DNA of 64,000 nucleotides, taken from assembly GCA_902141825.1 (NCBI GenBank), contig CABFPG010000008.1, positions 186,001 to 250,000 of the forward strand, given 5' to 3'. The DNA comes from Thalassocella blandensis (GTDB lineage: Bacteria > Pseudomonadota > Gammaproteobacteria > Pseudomonadales > Cellvibrionaceae). The notes beneath the pieces are model-generated. The model saw only the letters and a program-made list of their open reading frames with translations. It did not search any database and was not told the origin of the DNA. Positions within the stretch are counted from its first letter, which is position 1, and the number at the start of each line of letters is the position of its first letter. The position numbers were made by a program, and so were the translations under genes. Of this stretch, positions 54,351 through 62,738 are shown in pieces.

Positions 54351-54824
54351 GCTTCCGTATTAGACCTTGTCACTCTTTCGCAATAACGAACGTTGCATGC
54401 CTCCTGAAAAATACGGGTGGTCAGGTCTTTGGTATCGAACTTCAGGAACAAGGCCGCAACTTAAACCATCGTTTAAAACACCCTGCCCAGTTGCCTCACC
54501 AATAATACTGCGTTTTTTGCAAGCTTCTAATTAAAAGATTCTCTTACTCAGTTTTTCACACATGTTTTTTCTGAGCCCGGAAAATCGACTAAATCGATTA
54601 GCTTTCTCTGCACAAAAATTTACACTTTTTTCGAGTAGTATCTTGAAACCGTTTTCATGATAAAACTTTCTACTCTGTGAACTTAACCACATTAAGGAGT
54701 GATGCAAAATCAATATAGATAAAACTATTCGTGTTAATTTAGCTGCGATAAATAAATTCCAATAAGCATCCCCACACACAAGAAATTCTTCATCCAACAT
54801 ATTACAAATACCAAGGAGATATGC
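54351..54824. other. Promoter region of the DUF4832-like gene
   Basis: About 470 AT-rich bases. It holds the LacI-type palindrome at 54644-54657 and no credible gene; a minus-strand frame at 54531-54908 overlaps the next gene and has no support. Confidence 0.45.
54644..54657. promoter_or_regulatory. LacI/GalR-type operator candidate
   Basis: TGAAACCGTTTTCA has arms TGAAA and TTTCA around a central CCGT, the form of LacI-family operators. The symmetry extends outward (TC and GA at the ends). It lies about 167 bases before the start of the secreted DUF4832-like gene. No LacI-type gene is in the window. Confidence 0.45.
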
Positions 54825-56828
54825 ATGGTTTTGTTTAATAAACGCCGAAAAACAATAATGGGCGTTATCACTGCTACCCTGCTCACTATAGTGGCAAGCT
54901 TCGCTCAATCAGATACAATAAATATCGATAATATCCAAATACCCCGTGGCGACATTAGTAACCAAGCACTTTCTGTTTTAAGTAAACTTGAACAATCGGG
55001 TTCTTCCAACCAAAACAATGATTGGGATACTTACAAAGAAGTTTCACCGGATAACAAACGATTTTCGGGAAAATTTAACTTTCTACTTAACGCTGAACAA
55101 CAGCAGAAAACCTGGTCTCAACTTACAATAAAAACCAACACACTTGGCGCTTCAATTTCAAACCAACGTTGGGATTTTCACATTCGTGATTTTGCCAATG
55201 GACGCTGGGTAAAAATTGGAGACAACAAAAATGCACGATCATGGGTCTGGCATTATCAGGAGCTTCCAGTATCCGGCAATATAAACCAGTACATTTCTAG
55301 TAATGGTAAAATTACCGTACGCTACCGCTCCAATAATGATCACGACGTAAGTGATGTGGACTACTTAGTCATTGAACTTGTAGAAGCCAGCTGCACCGAT
55401 TGCAACCCTACACCGACACCGACACCGACACCGACTCCTACACCTACACCGACTCCTACACCGACACCGACTCCTACACCTACACCGACTCCTACACCGA
55501 CTCCTACACCGACGCCTACACCGACGCCTACACCGACGCCGACGCCGACTCCTACGCCGACTCCTACACCGACTCCTACACCGACTCCTACGCCGACGCC
55601 AACACCGACGCCGACGCCCGATGTCCTTCGTGATATTCCGCTTCAAAGCAGTATTACAAAAGTTCAACCAATGACAGGCATCGTATTGTGGGCGAGCGAC
55701 TACAATAACAGCGCCCTTAAAACTAGCGACGAATACGTGCAACTTGAATACGCGTATATGAAGCCTAGTGACGTGGTAAAAGATAAAAACAACTACGATT
55801 GGACAGTCGTTGAAAACCTGCTGGAAGACGTCAGTAACCGAGGTAAACAAGCAATCCTTCGCTGGTACTATGTTTATCCTGGAGATAAAAAGTCAGCGGT
55901 TCCAAATTACATTCTGCAATACAATGATTATCGAGAAATCATCGAAAAAAGCGAAGGCGAAGACACTCGCTTTGCTGATTGGTCACATCCAGAGTTAAAA
56001 CAAGCAACTTTAGATTTTTACACTGCATTCGCCGCCCGTTACGATAATGATCCTCGAATTGCATTTCTACAGGTCGGTTTTGGTCTTTGGGGCGAATACC
56101 ATATCTATGATCCGAGCATTCGCTTTGGTGACAACTTCCCGGCGAAAGCTTACCAAAAAACATTTATGAATCATTTAAGTGGTCTGTTCAATCGACTTCA
56201 CTGGAGCATTTCGATCGATGCAGGTGATGGAAGCAATGCTCCATTTAACAATGATGCCAACTTAAGAAACTTAAAGTTTGGTATGTTTGATGATTCTTTC
56301 ATGCATGAAGAACATAGTTCATACAACGAAGATATGTGGAATGTTTTTGATTATCAACAGCGTTACGCTCAGTCTCCACACGGCGGTGAATTAAGTTATT
56401 ACAGTGACTATGATCAAGAACACGTATTAGACAGAGCAGGTATGTACGGTAGGACGTATGAAGAACTAAGTGCAAAATTTCATATTTCTTATATGATCGG
56501 AAATGATCAACCTTCTTATCAAAGTAACGCACGAATAAAAGAAGCCGGCTTGGGGAATGGGTATAAATACCGTATCACGGAATTTAAAGCCTCTTCATCA
56601 CAAGCTAAAGTTACGATTACCAACGAAGGTATAGCGCCTATTTACTATGACACCTATGTGGCAGTAGATGGTTACCGAGCAGGAAACAACCTCAAAAACC
56701 TGTTGCCTGGCCAATCTATGACTGTCTACATTGACATTGATAACCCGGGTAATAGCCGCCCTGTCGTTACAATTGAGAGCGATTACATTCTGGACAACCA
56801 GGAAATTCAATTTAACGCGGATTTATAA
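54825..56828 (+). CDS. Secreted two-domain protein with Pro-Thr linker and DUF4832-like catalytic-type domain
   Basis: A 667-residue secreted protein. The signal peptide covers about 1-28. Residues about 30-190 form a beta-rich domain that looks like a binding module ('[18 protein letters not shown]', '[20 protein letters not shown]'). A linker of 35 Pro-Thr pairs fills 195-265. The C-terminal 400 residues resemble DUF4832/GH-like TIM barrels ('[15 protein letters not shown]', '[19 protein letters not shown]', '[11 protein letters not shown]'), ending in a beta domain. A glycoside hydrolase role is likely but the substrate is unknown. AAGGAG precedes the ATG, and a terminator follows at 56855. 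Confidence 0.82.
   Translation: MVLFNKRRKTIMGVITATLLTIVASFAQSDTINIDNIQIPRGDISNQALSVLSKLEQSGSSNQNNDWDTYKEVSPDNKRFSGKFNFLLNAEQQQKTWSQLTIKTNTLGASISNQRWDFHIRDFANGRWVKIGDNKNARSWVWHYQELPVSGNINQYISSNGKITVRYRSNNDHDVSDVDYLVIELVEASCTDCNPTPTPTPTPTPTPTPTPTPTPTPTPTPTPTPTPTPTPTPTPTPTPTPTPTPTPTPTPTPTPTPTPTPTPTPDVLRDIPLQSSITKVQPMTGIVLWASDYNNSALKTSDEYVQLEYAYMKPSDVVKDKNNYDWTVVENLLEDVSNRGKQAILRWYYVYPGDKKSAVPNYILQYNDYREIIEKSEGEDTRFADWSHPELKQATLDFYTAFAARYDNDPRIAFLQVGFGLWGEYHIYDPSIRFGDNFPAKAYQKTFMNHLSGLFNRLHWSISIDAGDGSNAPFNNDANLRNLKFGMFDDSFMHEEHSSYNEDMWNVFDYQQRYAQSPHGGELSYYSDYDQEHVLDRAGMYGRTYEELSAKFHISYMIGNDQPSYQSNARIKEAGLGNGYKYRITEFKASSSQAKVTITNEGIAPIYYDTYVAVDGYRAGNNLKNLLPGQSMTVYIDIDNPGNSRPVVTIESDYILDNQEIQFNADL
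55407..55619 (+). repeat. Hexanucleotide repeat coding for (Pro-Thr)35
   Basis: About 35 copies of CCNACN in frame, mostly CCGACA, CCTACA, CCGACT and CCGACG. They encode residues 195-265 of the DUF4832-like protein. Synonymous third positions are mixed in higher-order 12-bp blocks, which suggests repeated local duplications. Such linkers are common in secreted carbohydrate-active proteins of Cellvibrionaceae. Confidence 0.95.
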
Positions 56829-57149
56829 TCTAAACCTGCTTTAAATAACATCCAGGGCCGCATATCGCGGCCCTTTTTATTTCCATGTAAAAAAATCTGC
56901 TAAGTTGTTCCCATCTTTATCGTCGTATCTCGTACACCAGATGCATTAGCGCATACGACAATGCACTGCTAAAATGGCAATATCAATACAGATACGATGC
57001 TCTATTCGAGCTTAATTAAGAACACTGAACAATGTAGACTGTAGTATAGTGGCAGTTATACTCCCTATAAACCAAGAGATTCCGTGCGTTTTTTCTGTAG
57101 ATCCTAAAGAAGCAAAATTTCATCAGATTTCAATTCAGCAACTTAAGAC
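56829..57149. other. Intergenic region upstream of the AraC-type regulator
   Basis: About 320 bases. The first part holds the terminator at 56855-56883. The rest should contain the regulator promoter; I see no repeat or small gene. Confidence 0.4.
56855..56883 (+). terminator. Terminator after the DUF4832-like gene
   Basis: GGGCCGC (56855-56861) pairs with GCGGCCC (56867-56873), followed by TTTTTATTT. Confidence 0.9.
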
Positions 57150-58274
57150 ATGAATGAAGCTTATTTCAATCTAAACGATGTCATTCTTATCCTTTCGATA
57201 GGTTTAAGCCTGGTACTCGCCTTATCTCAACCATTGTTTACGACAAAAAACTCGCGATCCAAATATTTACTGGCCAGTTTTTTTCTATGTATTGCTGTTT
57301 TTGATGTGGCGATATTGCTCATTTGGAACGAAATCATTCCCAAAGGCCAAATGATACAAAAGTGTACACCCTATTTTTATGCGACAGCGGCTCTTCTAAA
57401 AGGCCCAGCACTAATGCTGTACGTTTGCAGCATCACCAACAATGATTTCTCATTCAAACCACTCTATTGGTTGCATCTGATCCCAGCGATATTGGTCGGC
57501 ATACTGTTCGCAATGTTCAGCATAGACATTACCTTAATTCGTTTGGATACATTTGGCATGGACAGCCCCACTTATTTAGTGGTGGATTACAGTCTGTGGT
57601 TTATGAAGCTAGCACCTTTTCTATATTTTACCTATGCGTTCTTCGTTGTTTGGAAATATCACAGCATTGTTTTCACCCAGAATTCTTCTGTCAATATTGA
57701 ACCTATAATCTGGCTATACCTTCTTACAGGTGCGTATATCGCATCAGCACTTTGGTCACTCATTCTAGGCGTACTGGCCGTTATGTACAGACTGCCCTAC
57801 GGTGTCACCGACAACTATATAAATTTTGCACTATTAATCGCAATATTCTTTTACAGCGTAGCGCTTTCACCGAAATTAACGTCGGCAAAATCCGAGCGAA
57901 CTAAATCGTCAGAACCGGAGCCCAATGAAAAAATCACCTCGCTTGTAAGCAAAATTATGCATGGGATCAAGGAAGAGAAGCTGTATTTGCAGGCAAACAT
58001 CAACGTAGAACAGTTTTCAGAAAAAGTAGGCCTCCCCTATCGTGACGTTTCCTTTGCAATCAATCGCGCCTTTGGCAACAACTTCTTTGAATTTATCAAT
58101 TCATACCGAATCGAAGAAGCCAAACGTTATCTTAGCGATGAACAGTATCTGGACATGTCCATTATGGAAATATTAATGGAGTCTGGTTTTAACAGTAAGT
58201 CCTCTTTTCAGCGTTTCTTCAAAAGGCTTACGGGCGAATCACCTTCTGAATATCGAAAACGCATGCTAGGCTAA
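57150..58274 (+). CDS. Membrane-bound AraC-family transcriptional regulator
   Basis: A 374-residue regulator. Residues 1-240 contain about seven hydrophobic helices ('VILILSIGLSLVLALSQPLF' is the first). The C-terminal AraC helix-turn-helix (about 275-372) reads 'LYLQANINVEQFSEKVGLP' then 'FFEFINSYRIEEAKRYLSD' and 'ESGFNSKSSFQRFFKRLTG'. Such 7TM-AraC proteins sense signals at the membrane. The direction follows that of the DUF4832-like gene, so it may control nearby carbohydrate genes. It converges with the sulfotransferase gene (20-base gap). Confidence 0.87.
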   Translation: MNEAYFNLNDVILILSIGLSLVLALSQPLFTTKNSRSKYLLASFFLCIAVFDVAILLIWNEIIPKGQMIQKCTPYFYATAALLKGPALMLYVCSITNNDFSFKPLYWLHLIPAILVGILFAMFSIDITLIRLDTFGMDSPTYLVVDYSLWFMKLAPFLYFTYAFFVVWKYHSIVFTQNSSVNIEPIIWLYLLTGAYIASALWSLILGVLAVMYRLPYGVTDNYINFALLIAIFFYSVALSPKLTSAKSERTKSSEPEPNEKITSLVSKIMHGIKEEKLYLQANINVEQFSEKVGLPYRDVSFAINRAFGNNFFEFINSYRIEEAKRYLSDEQYLDMSIMEILMESGFNSKSSFQRFFKRLTGESPSEYRKRMLG

Positions 58275-58294
58275 GCCGAAAACTCAAACAGAAC

Positions 58295-60013
58295 TTATAT
58301 TGCAATACCTGCATTGTGAAGTACTTTCTCTGCGTCACCCAGTGCTTGCTTGTAATGTTTCCAATGGCCGATCGAACGACTGTGGATCGCCTCTCGCACC
58401 TGCACTGAACTCGCAGTAGCAACGGGTTGCAAGTTGTTTTCAATATTCAAACAGGCCTTATTCCAAGGCAAACAACAAAAATCCATCAAGGCTCTAACTT
58501 CATCCTCCGGATTCGTCACCAGATTTTGATAGTTCATAACATAAAATCGCTGCGAATAACACTCCGCCATGCGCTGCATAAACCGCTGGAAACTCACGTA
58601 AAATTTCGCACAAGCCTCCAAGTTCAAAGAGTAGCGATAGATCTCATCATCAAAACTGAATAGCTGTCGGTAATTCCCAATAATCGTATCCAGTGGATGA
58701 CGATCCATACAAATAACAACGGCATTTGGTAATGCCGCCATAATCTGGTGAGCATACAAAATATTTGCCGGAAGTTTATTCGTTAATATTCTATTCTGCT
58801 TGAGATATGCAACATTCCGCTGATAGCATTCACCGATTTTGACAAACTGATCTTGCTCATATGCGCCTGTATTAAGCGCACTTAAACTCCCCGGGTGAAT
58901 AAACTGATGCACTCGGGATTGTAGTTGCTGTTTAACTGCATCACCAAAGGCATACAACTCACCACCGGATTGAACTCCTGAAACCCCGGAAAGTATCCGG
59001 TCGAGCAATGTTGTACCGGAACGAGGCATACCCACAATAAATACATCCTGCAAGCTTGTAACAGTATGATTAGCAAAGCCTTGTGCCGAATCGACTATGC
59101 GATTCAATCCATCGAAAATCCTCTGATCCTTTGCACTTTCATAATCTAACTCGCTCACTTTCAATTGCTTTGTTTTAGCGAGAATGGAAAAAGCTTCATC
59201 AAAGCGCCCCATACGGTCAAGCACTTTAGCAAGAGCGTGCGCCACATAGAGTTGATTATCAATGGTGGGGGCGTTATTCAACAGCTGTTGTAAAGCTGCA
59301 ATATGGAAATCTGCATTACTCCGATCATTTTCTTGAGCATCATTTTCTATAGCATTATCTTTGTGTTTGAGATTTTTTATATCGGCGTTTTTTACCTCGG
59401 ATGCATTGATCACCGATGGTTTAGTCAAAGAATCTACTGTAGCAGACATTGCCATCTCTGAACCGCCGACCGATGCAAGTGCTGCATGAGCCTTATAAAA
59501 ATCCGGTTTTATCTGAATAGCGCGCAAAAAGGCATTACGTGATGCAGAAAAATCACCAATGTATTTATAGCACGAGCCCAGATTAAACCAGGAAAACGGG
59601 TTAGCCTCTCCCATATTCACCAGAAACTGATAGGCTTCACAGGCCTGTCGATACAGAGACAAACGATTGTAGGTTGTTGCCAGTGTATCCACCATATCCA
59701 TGGTGTCGCAGTCTTGCAGTGCGATATTTTTCAATAAATTCGCTGCTTCACCTTTTTCACCAGATAAAGATTTTGCACTGGCAAGATAAATTTTATACCG
59801 CAAATTATCTGGCGCTAACAAATGGGCTTGTGTGAGCATCGCGACTTCTTTTTCATAATTCTTGAACTTGTGCGCAATAAGACTTAACAAATAGTACGCC
59901 GGAGAATACTCCGGGTCTATTTGCAATATACTCATCAACGCCTGGTATGCTTCTTCATCCTGATGCTCTACCAGTTTTTGTCGGGCAATGTGTTCAAGTT
60001 CGCTTAACGTCAT
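58295..60013 (-). CDS. TPR-repeat sulfotransferase
   Basis: A 572-residue cytoplasmic-type protein. The N-terminal half (about 1-195) has tetratricopeptide repeats ('AYQALMSILQIDPEYSPAYY', 'PFSWFNLGSCYKYIGDFSAS'). The C-terminal half (about 315-560) is a sulfotransferase fold with the PAPS 5'-phosphosulfate loop 'GMPRSGTTLLDRIL' at 328-341 and a 3'-phosphate-binding region 'VICMDRHPLDTIIGNYRQL'. It could transfer sulfate from PAPS to a glycan or peptide; TPR-sulfotransferases are frequent in marine bacteria but seldom characterised. It follows a GH20 gene by 38 bases on the same strand, suggesting one operon. No signal peptide is present. Confidence 0.9.
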   Translation of the reverse strand: MTLSELEHIARQKLVEHQDEEAYQALMSILQIDPEYSPAYYLLSLIAHKFKNYEKEVAMLTQAHLLAPDNLRYKIYLASAKSLSGEKGEAANLLKNIALQDCDTMDMVDTLATTYNRLSLYRQACEAYQFLVNMGEANPFSWFNLGSCYKYIGDFSASRNAFLRAIQIKPDFYKAHAALASVGGSEMAMSATVDSLTKPSVINASEVKNADIKNLKHKDNAIENDAQENDRSNADFHIAALQQLLNNAPTIDNQLYVAHALAKVLDRMGRFDEAFSILAKTKQLKVSELDYESAKDQRIFDGLNRIVDSAQGFANHTVTSLQDVFIVGMPRSGTTLLDRILSGVSGVQSGGELYAFGDAVKQQLQSRVHQFIHPGSLSALNTGAYEQDQFVKIGECYQRNVAYLKQNRILTNKLPANILYAHQIMAALPNAVVICMDRHPLDTIIGNYRQLFSFDDEIYRYSLNLEACAKFYVSFQRFMQRMAECYSQRFYVMNYQNLVTNPEDEVRALMDFCCLPWNKACLNIENNLQPVATASSVQVREAIHSRSIGHWKHYKQALGDAEKVLHNAGIAI

Positions 60014-60051
60014 TGTTAACCTGTTTTTTAATACGCTGAAAAATAAGGCCG

Positions 60052-62679
60052 CTAATGCTTTAAAGGCATATTAAGCTCTCGGCTAAACTGGGAGCCAATT
60101 CGCGTCCGAATCAGGATAGCGTCATGCTTGGAATCTATTTGCTTAAGTTTAAGTGGTGAAGTGTAGGCATGCCAGTTTTTACCCTCATCCAGACTAAATT
60201 CCACCGCTATACCTGGGATCAAACTATTAGCAAACAGGGATTCATTCACAATTTTTGCGCCAGGAGGAGGCAAATAAAACTGTACGCCTTGTTGTTCAAG
60301 CTTGGGGAGATCCTTGGTTACAAGGGATTCAAGAAAACCAGCCCAGTCCTGTGCAAATGTGCGTTCTTTCTGATCTTTTCCTTCCCAGTCGGCCTTGTGC
60401 CAAGCGCGCTCGGCAAGCGCAATAAGGCGGGGAAATATCATTTTTTCCATTTGCTGCTGCGTGCGTACCGTTTCACTCCAGAGCTGACCCTGCATGCCCA
60501 ATATATGCTCTGGGCGTTCTAGTCTGGTATGAACTTTATTAACCAGTCTATCTAAGTTATGGATTTCATTTCCGTAAAAAGTACGATCAGCATTCAGATA
60601 GAGGTCATCAGGCATAAACGCAAACAGTTTTTTAAGGTCAATAAAACGAGTCGCCCAGTGATAACCTCTATCTTCTGGATGGGTTTCATAAGGGTGATCA
60701 AAATATAAATGGGTAGCAGAAGACAGCACAACATCATAACCCGCGTTCGCGAGTAAATAGGCACGATCTGCAACGCCATTTTCCCAGATATTATCCCAAG
60801 CGTTTGCGATAATTTGTTTAGATGGCAAAGTTTCTCGAGAAAATGGTGTATTTTTATCGTACATCAAACCATCTTCCCACCCCATTATCGATATTCCACG
60901 GCGTTCCGTCATTTCAGACACACGTCGAACAAAATGCGCTTTCAGGTCATCAACCCCCATCACGAGGGTATCTTCCCGTTGAAACAATTGCAGACATGCG
61001 GGAGATTTTTCCCAGGCACCCCGGCCAACTTCATCTCCACCAATATGCAAAACATCCAGCGCAGCGCCTGCATCGCGGTGCATTTTTTGAAGCTCATATA
61101 CAACTTTTCCAACAAACTTGTAAGTTGAATCCAGGCAGACATTAATAGCATTGTCAGTGTAGTTCTGTACCGTACGGTATTCAGAGGCGTCCTGTGGATC
61201 GCTAAGCAAGTACTCCTGCGCTTGCGCCTTCTTTCCTTGTGCCAATAGGGTGTGATAGCGTGCCTTCATTGCAACAATGGCGGCTCTTGAATGCCCAGGC
61301 ATATCGATCTCGGGAATAACGGTAATATTTCTATCAGCAGCAAACCGTATAATGTCTACATAGTCATCCCGGGTTAAAAAACCACTCCCCGGCAGCTGAG
61401 ATTTTGGGCCGCTTCCCAGCTGAGTTAAAAGACACGTTCTCTCGGAAAGATCAAAACAACGATCGGCACCAACACGAGTAAGTTCGGGTAGTCCAGGAAT
61501 TTCAATTCGCCAGCCCTCATCATCGGTTAAATGCAAATGTAAGCGGTTAAGTTTATATCGGCCCATTTGTTCTAAAAGTACAAATATTGCCTGCTTGCCG
61601 TGAAAGTTTCGCGCTATATCATAATGCATCCCTCGCCAGGAATATCTTGGCTCATCAAATGCTCGAATTGCAGGTACGCCCACTTCGCTCGCTTGGGATA
61701 ATTTAGCTTGATTGGCGGCAGGTAACAAATTCAGCAAACTTTGTATTCCATAAAACACACCAGCTTTGGATACACCTGAAATCGTAATTTTATTGCTGGT
61801 TACGTCTAGCTCGTATGACTCCCGGCTTGATAAATTCGAAGAATCTTTAGACGCCGCGGATAATTCCCCTACCCTTAGTACTATAGTTTTTTGCTTTTCC
61901 GGATTGGTTGTTGTCGCTAATGTTAGGCCATAATCCGAAAGTTTTTCCTGCAAGTAGTTTGTTTCAAAACGTAACCCGCCACTTTGCTGAAGGCTCCACG
62001 TATTGTCCAGCAATGCCCTTCCCTTGCTTACATGTAACTCTTTTGGTGTCGGCACAATAGAAATCACCGATCGTCCAACATTCGCCTTGTATTGTTGCTC
62101 ATATCGCGACTCTGGCGTCACAACAGAGTATTTGTCTGCAGGCTGATTAAATCGTAACACCTGTTTTTCACCTTCTAAGGGATAGATGTAGTCTGCAATA
62201 CTTTCGGTCGCCGTGTTTTTAAAGGTATAAGACTCGCTTTTGCCATCAACAAGAAACACATTGGGCATAAAATATGAATTGGAGGAAATAAAGGCATTGG
62301 CCAAAAACGTCAATCGCAATTTCTCCCCCGGCTTGAGCCCAGCAAAATCTGCCTTGGGTGTAATTCGATATAGATCCCCCTGAAGATGATCCAGCGTCAC
62401 ATCGCCACGATCCACACTTTGTATTCGTCGTACAAAATGGAAATATAGCGCCCATGCACCATCTCCATTCGGCAGCGCTTGTTCAGATCTATTGTCAATT
62501 TCAAGGAATGATTGAAAAGTGTCACTGCCATAAAAATTATTCACCACACCAAAGCGGACTTCCGCGTTTTCCACAAAACGCTGATAGTTCAGCGCATTCT
62601 TATCCTTTGCATAGCAACTTACCGAAAATAAAAATATTGCCAGTGCCGAACAAAAGGTGTTTAACATCTTTTTTTGCAT
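60052..62679 (-). CDS. GH20 beta-N-acetylhexosaminidase (chitobiase type)
   Basis: An 875-residue exported enzyme. The signal peptide ends near 'SVSCYA' (residue 24). An N-terminal CHB_HEX-like carbohydrate-binding domain spans about 30-190, the GH20b domain about 205-330, and the catalytic barrel about 345-720. The catalytic pair is D549-E550 in 'VLHIGGDEVGRGAWEKS'. Other landmarks are 'RGMHYDIARNFHGKQAI', 'LHLHLTDDEGWRIEIPG' and 'VIPEIDMPGHSRAAIVAMKA'. A C-terminal CHB_HEX_C domain follows. It removes terminal GlcNAc from chitobiose and related chains. The size fits Vibrio/Serratia chitobiases. It precedes the TPR-sulfotransferase gene. Confidence 0.95.
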   Translation of the reverse strand: MQKKMLNTFCSALAIFLFSVSCYAKDKNALNYQRFVENAEVRFGVVNNFYGSDTFQSFLEIDNRSEQALPNGDGAWALYFHFVRRIQSVDRGDVTLDHLQGDLYRITPKADFAGLKPGEKLRLTFLANAFISSNSYFMPNVFLVDGKSESYTFKNTATESIADYIYPLEGEKQVLRFNQPADKYSVVTPESRYEQQYKANVGRSVISIVPTPKELHVSKGRALLDNTWSLQQSGGLRFETNYLQEKLSDYGLTLATTTNPEKQKTIVLRVGELSAASKDSSNLSSRESYELDVTSNKITISGVSKAGVFYGIQSLLNLLPAANQAKLSQASEVGVPAIRAFDEPRYSWRGMHYDIARNFHGKQAIFVLLEQMGRYKLNRLHLHLTDDEGWRIEIPGLPELTRVGADRCFDLSERTCLLTQLGSGPKSQLPGSGFLTRDDYVDIIRFAADRNITVIPEIDMPGHSRAAIVAMKARYHTLLAQGKKAQAQEYLLSDPQDASEYRTVQNYTDNAINVCLDSTYKFVGKVVYELQKMHRDAGAALDVLHIGGDEVGRGAWEKSPACLQLFQREDTLVMGVDDLKAHFVRRVSEMTERRGISIMGWEDGLMYDKNTPFSRETLPSKQIIANAWDNIWENGVADRAYLLANAGYDVVLSSATHLYFDHPYETHPEDRGYHWATRFIDLKKLFAFMPDDLYLNADRTFYGNEIHNLDRLVNKVHTRLERPEHILGMQGQLWSETVRTQQQMEKMIFPRLIALAERAWHKADWEGKDQKERTFAQDWAGFLESLVTKDLPKLEQQGVQFYLPPPGAKIVNESLFANSLIPGIAVEFSLDEGKNWHAYTSPLKLKQIDSKHDAILIRTRIGSQFSRELNMPLKH

Positions 62680-62738
62680 GTAATTTTCCGAACCAGGTTT
62701 ATAGTTTTAAGATGAAAGTTTTAGTATGGAAATTGTAG

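Noticed and set aside
54531-54908. 125-codon minus-strand frame
   Set aside because: It overlaps the start of the secreted DUF4832-like gene and lacks a domain or ribosome site.
55365-55850. Arg-rich minus-strand frame
   Set aside because: It is the reverse of the Pro-Thr codon repeat and not a real protein.
60814-61145. Two plus-strand frames opposite the GH20 gene
   Set aside because: They are antisense shadows of the catalytic domain.
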